Below are positions 63,126-64,000 of a DNA stretch of 64,000 nucleotides, piece after piece. Position 1 is the first letter of the stretch; each line of letters starts with the position of its first letter. Source of the DNA: an uncultured Clostridia bacterium (GTDB lineage Bacteria; Bacillota; Clostridia; Lachnospirales; Lachnospiraceae); the NCBI GenBank assembly GCA_937896665.1, contig CALBNS010000066.1, forward strand, positions 11,126 to 75,125, given 5' to 3'. The notes beneath the pieces were generated by a model, which made no database searches, was not told the origin of the DNA, and worked only from the letters and a program-made list of their open reading frames with translations. Made by a program: the position numbers and the translations under genes.

Positions 63126-63487
63126 TGCGTGTATGCCCAAAACTGCTTCATTTTACACCATCTGACCTTGAAAATGCGCTTGTTTGGGCATCACGAGAAA
63201 AAGATTCGTCACTATGCCCACGGTATACTTGTTTTGTGGGCGTACAGAGAAGAACTTGCTTCTATATGCCCAGATTACATCAAAGTGACTTCATTTCAGC
63301 TTCAAAATGCGCTTGTATGGGCATCCAGAGTCAAAGAATGGTCGCGATGCCCACGGTATACTTGTTTTGTGGGTGTACAGAGAAGAATTTGCTTCTATAT
63401 GCCTAAATTGCATCAAAATCACCGAAAAAAGCTGTTTTTCCTATTCACTTTGGGCATTGTTGTAGCTTTTTCTACGCATATGCCCAA
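63101..63487. repeat. Array of six GGGCAT/ATGCCC hairpins, noncoding
   Basis: Six inverted repeats of 36-40 bases: 63101-63140, 63185-63220, 63237-63272, 63318-63353, 63370-63405 and 63450-63487. Arms are TGGGCAT/ATGCCCA or variants in which G-T pairs keep the pairing (TGGGCGTA/TATGCCCA, TGGGTGTA/TATGCCTA). Several contain an inner stem, such as AGAAG/CTTCT. Overlapping open frames here are artefacts of the repeat. The remaining sequence up to 63778 is AT-rich and holds no gene I can support. Confidence 0.85.
63171..63430. repeat. Two tandem copies of a 133-bp unit within the hairpin array
   Basis: AAAATGCGCTTGT begins at 63171 and again at 63304. Each copy carries two hairpins joined by CACGGTATACTTGTTTTGTG. 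The copies differ by scattered changes that mostly keep the stems. Confidence 0.85.
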
Positions 63488-63778
63488 CTCATTGTTGACT
63501 TGTTGTGGTCAAGTTTTAGCGGCAACAAATGAAAACCTTGTGTAGCTGGAAATGAAGGCAAAGATGTCAAATTACTAGTGGATGTGTTTCCACAAAAAAT
63601 ACAAAACAGAAGTGCCAGAGCATATGGTATGCCACAGCATTAATATAGAAATTTGCCAAGTTCTGCATCGTCACAAAATGCTTTCTAAAAATTGTTATAA
63701 AAATATAAAATTGTATAATAAATATTAAAAAATATGTATTAATTTACTTCGAAACATGTTATAATGATATTGGTTTTT

Positions 63779-63828
63779 AAGGTAAGGTAATTAAGAGTGA
63801 AAGCTCTTATTTTCCTTGCCTTTTTTTG
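63779..63828 (+). terminator. Strong terminator or attenuator before the last gene
   Basis: Long stem: AAGGTAAGG/CCTTGCCTT plus inner TAAGAG/CTCTTA closing a TGAAAG loop, then seven T residues. A TATAAT at 63760-63765 lies only 14 bases upstream. Confidence 0.75.
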
Positions 63829-63879
63829 TTTACGTAGTTTTCTTATAAAGGAGAAAAAGGAAGAAAGAAGGGATGACAA

Positions 63880-64000
63880 ATGAGGAAAGTATTTCAAAGG
63901 CTATGCAGTATCGTGTTGGTAATTGTAATGGTCGTGAACCTGCTCCCCGCGGATGTTTTGGCGCAGGAAGTGAAAGCTGATGCATCGGCAGTAACGATTG
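63880..64000 (+). CDS. N-terminus of a secreted protein, cut by the window end
   Basis: The first 40 residues (MRKVFQRLCSIVLVIVMVVN...) make a clear signal peptide: positive start, hydrophobic core and the likely cleavage site ADVLAQE. AGAAGGG precedes ATG 63880. Nothing of the mature domain is visible, so the function is unknown; a large cell-surface protein would be a common finding with this kind of leader. Confidence 0.75.
   Translation, partial: MRKVFQRLCSIVLVIVMVVNLLPADVLAQEVKADASAVTI

Noticed and set aside
63101..63487. The hairpin array as a CRISPR array
   Set aside because: Units are imperfect palindromes of 36-40 bases spaced irregularly (16-45 bases), intervening sequence is itself repeated, and no cas genes are near.
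63062..63545. Two overlapping open frames of 114 and 138 codons after sigG
   Set aside because: They lie in the hairpin array and their apparent repeats come from the DNA repeat; there is no good ribosome site and no recognisable protein.
1..64000. Prophage, integrative element or insertion sequence
   Set aside because: No integrase, transposase, phage structural gene or terminal repeats were found; the variable parts are glycan and surface genes.

Overview
The window looks like a chromosomal segment of a low-GC, spore-forming Firmicute, most likely a gut-type Lachnospiraceae. The evidence is the cotJABC, spoIIGA-sigE and sigG genes, the clostridial-type dcw cluster, the cdaA-cdaR pair, and AGGAGG-type ribosome binding sites with TTG and GTG starts. 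Nearly all genes are on the + strand; only cotJABC is on the - strand. I see no tRNA, rRNA, CRISPR array, integrase or intact insertion sequence.

Layout. (1) 1-5071: a housekeeping run with a membrane protein, diadenylate cyclase cdaA, cdaR, an HPr protein and leuA, followed by the remnant of a nucleotidyltransferase gene. (2) 5473-26003: a large surface-glycan locus in two transcription units. The first has its own promoter and encodes an initiating sugar-phosphate transferase, WecG/TagA- and WecB-like enzymes, three LicD phosphotransferases, GT4 and GT2 glycosyltransferases, a flippase, a polymerase, a nucleotidyltransferase-PLP decarboxylase fusion, an opine-dehydrogenase-like enzyme and a DUF1015 protein. 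The second has a consensus promoter at 21905 and encodes a winged-helix/cytidylyltransferase/choline-kinase fusion, a second cytidylyltransferase and a BCCT transporter. (3) 26241-35889: a cell-envelope block with a dockerin-bearing glucosaminidase, two membrane-anchored cohesin proteins, two LCP ligases and an HtrA protease. (4) 35981-41652: glyA, a copper operon (copA-csoR-copZ) with a visible CsoR-type operator, and an aldehyde dehydrogenase. (5) 41795-47369: cotJABC, asnB, an FtsW/RodA protein, a DegV protein and a small membrane protein. (6) 47457-58752: the dcw cluster from mraZ to ftsZ. (7) 58828-63051: spoIIGA-sigE, a beta-CASP metallo-hydrolase and sigG. (8) 63086-64000: a noncoding array of hairpins, then the start of a secreted protein.

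How the genes work together. The glycan locus appears to make a polyprenyl-linked polymer that is flipped, polymerised and probably attached to peptidoglycan by the LCP enzymes. It carries two separate ways to make CDP-activated amino-alcohol head groups for the three LicD transferases. One is choline uptake, phosphorylation and CDP activation. The other I infer to be a de novo route from serine: a DUF1015 protein with a ParB/SerK-like DGHHR motif, then a fusion resembling FrbH, giving CDP-ethanolamine. The opine-dehydrogenase-like enzyme between them could alkylate the amine. This cassette is the strongest candidate for an undescribed system here. The second is the cohesin-dockerin set, which would tether a peptidoglycan hydrolase to two membrane proteins whose cytoplasmic tails have opposite charge.

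Regulatory DNA is unusually readable. Clear signals are the 22-bp-spaced spoIIG-type promoter with a Spo0A-like box, the 10-bp-periodic MraZ operator, the CsoR operator, and two terminator hairpins whose loops hold a TATAAT. All functions are inferred from the sequence and from memory of protein families; no database search was run.
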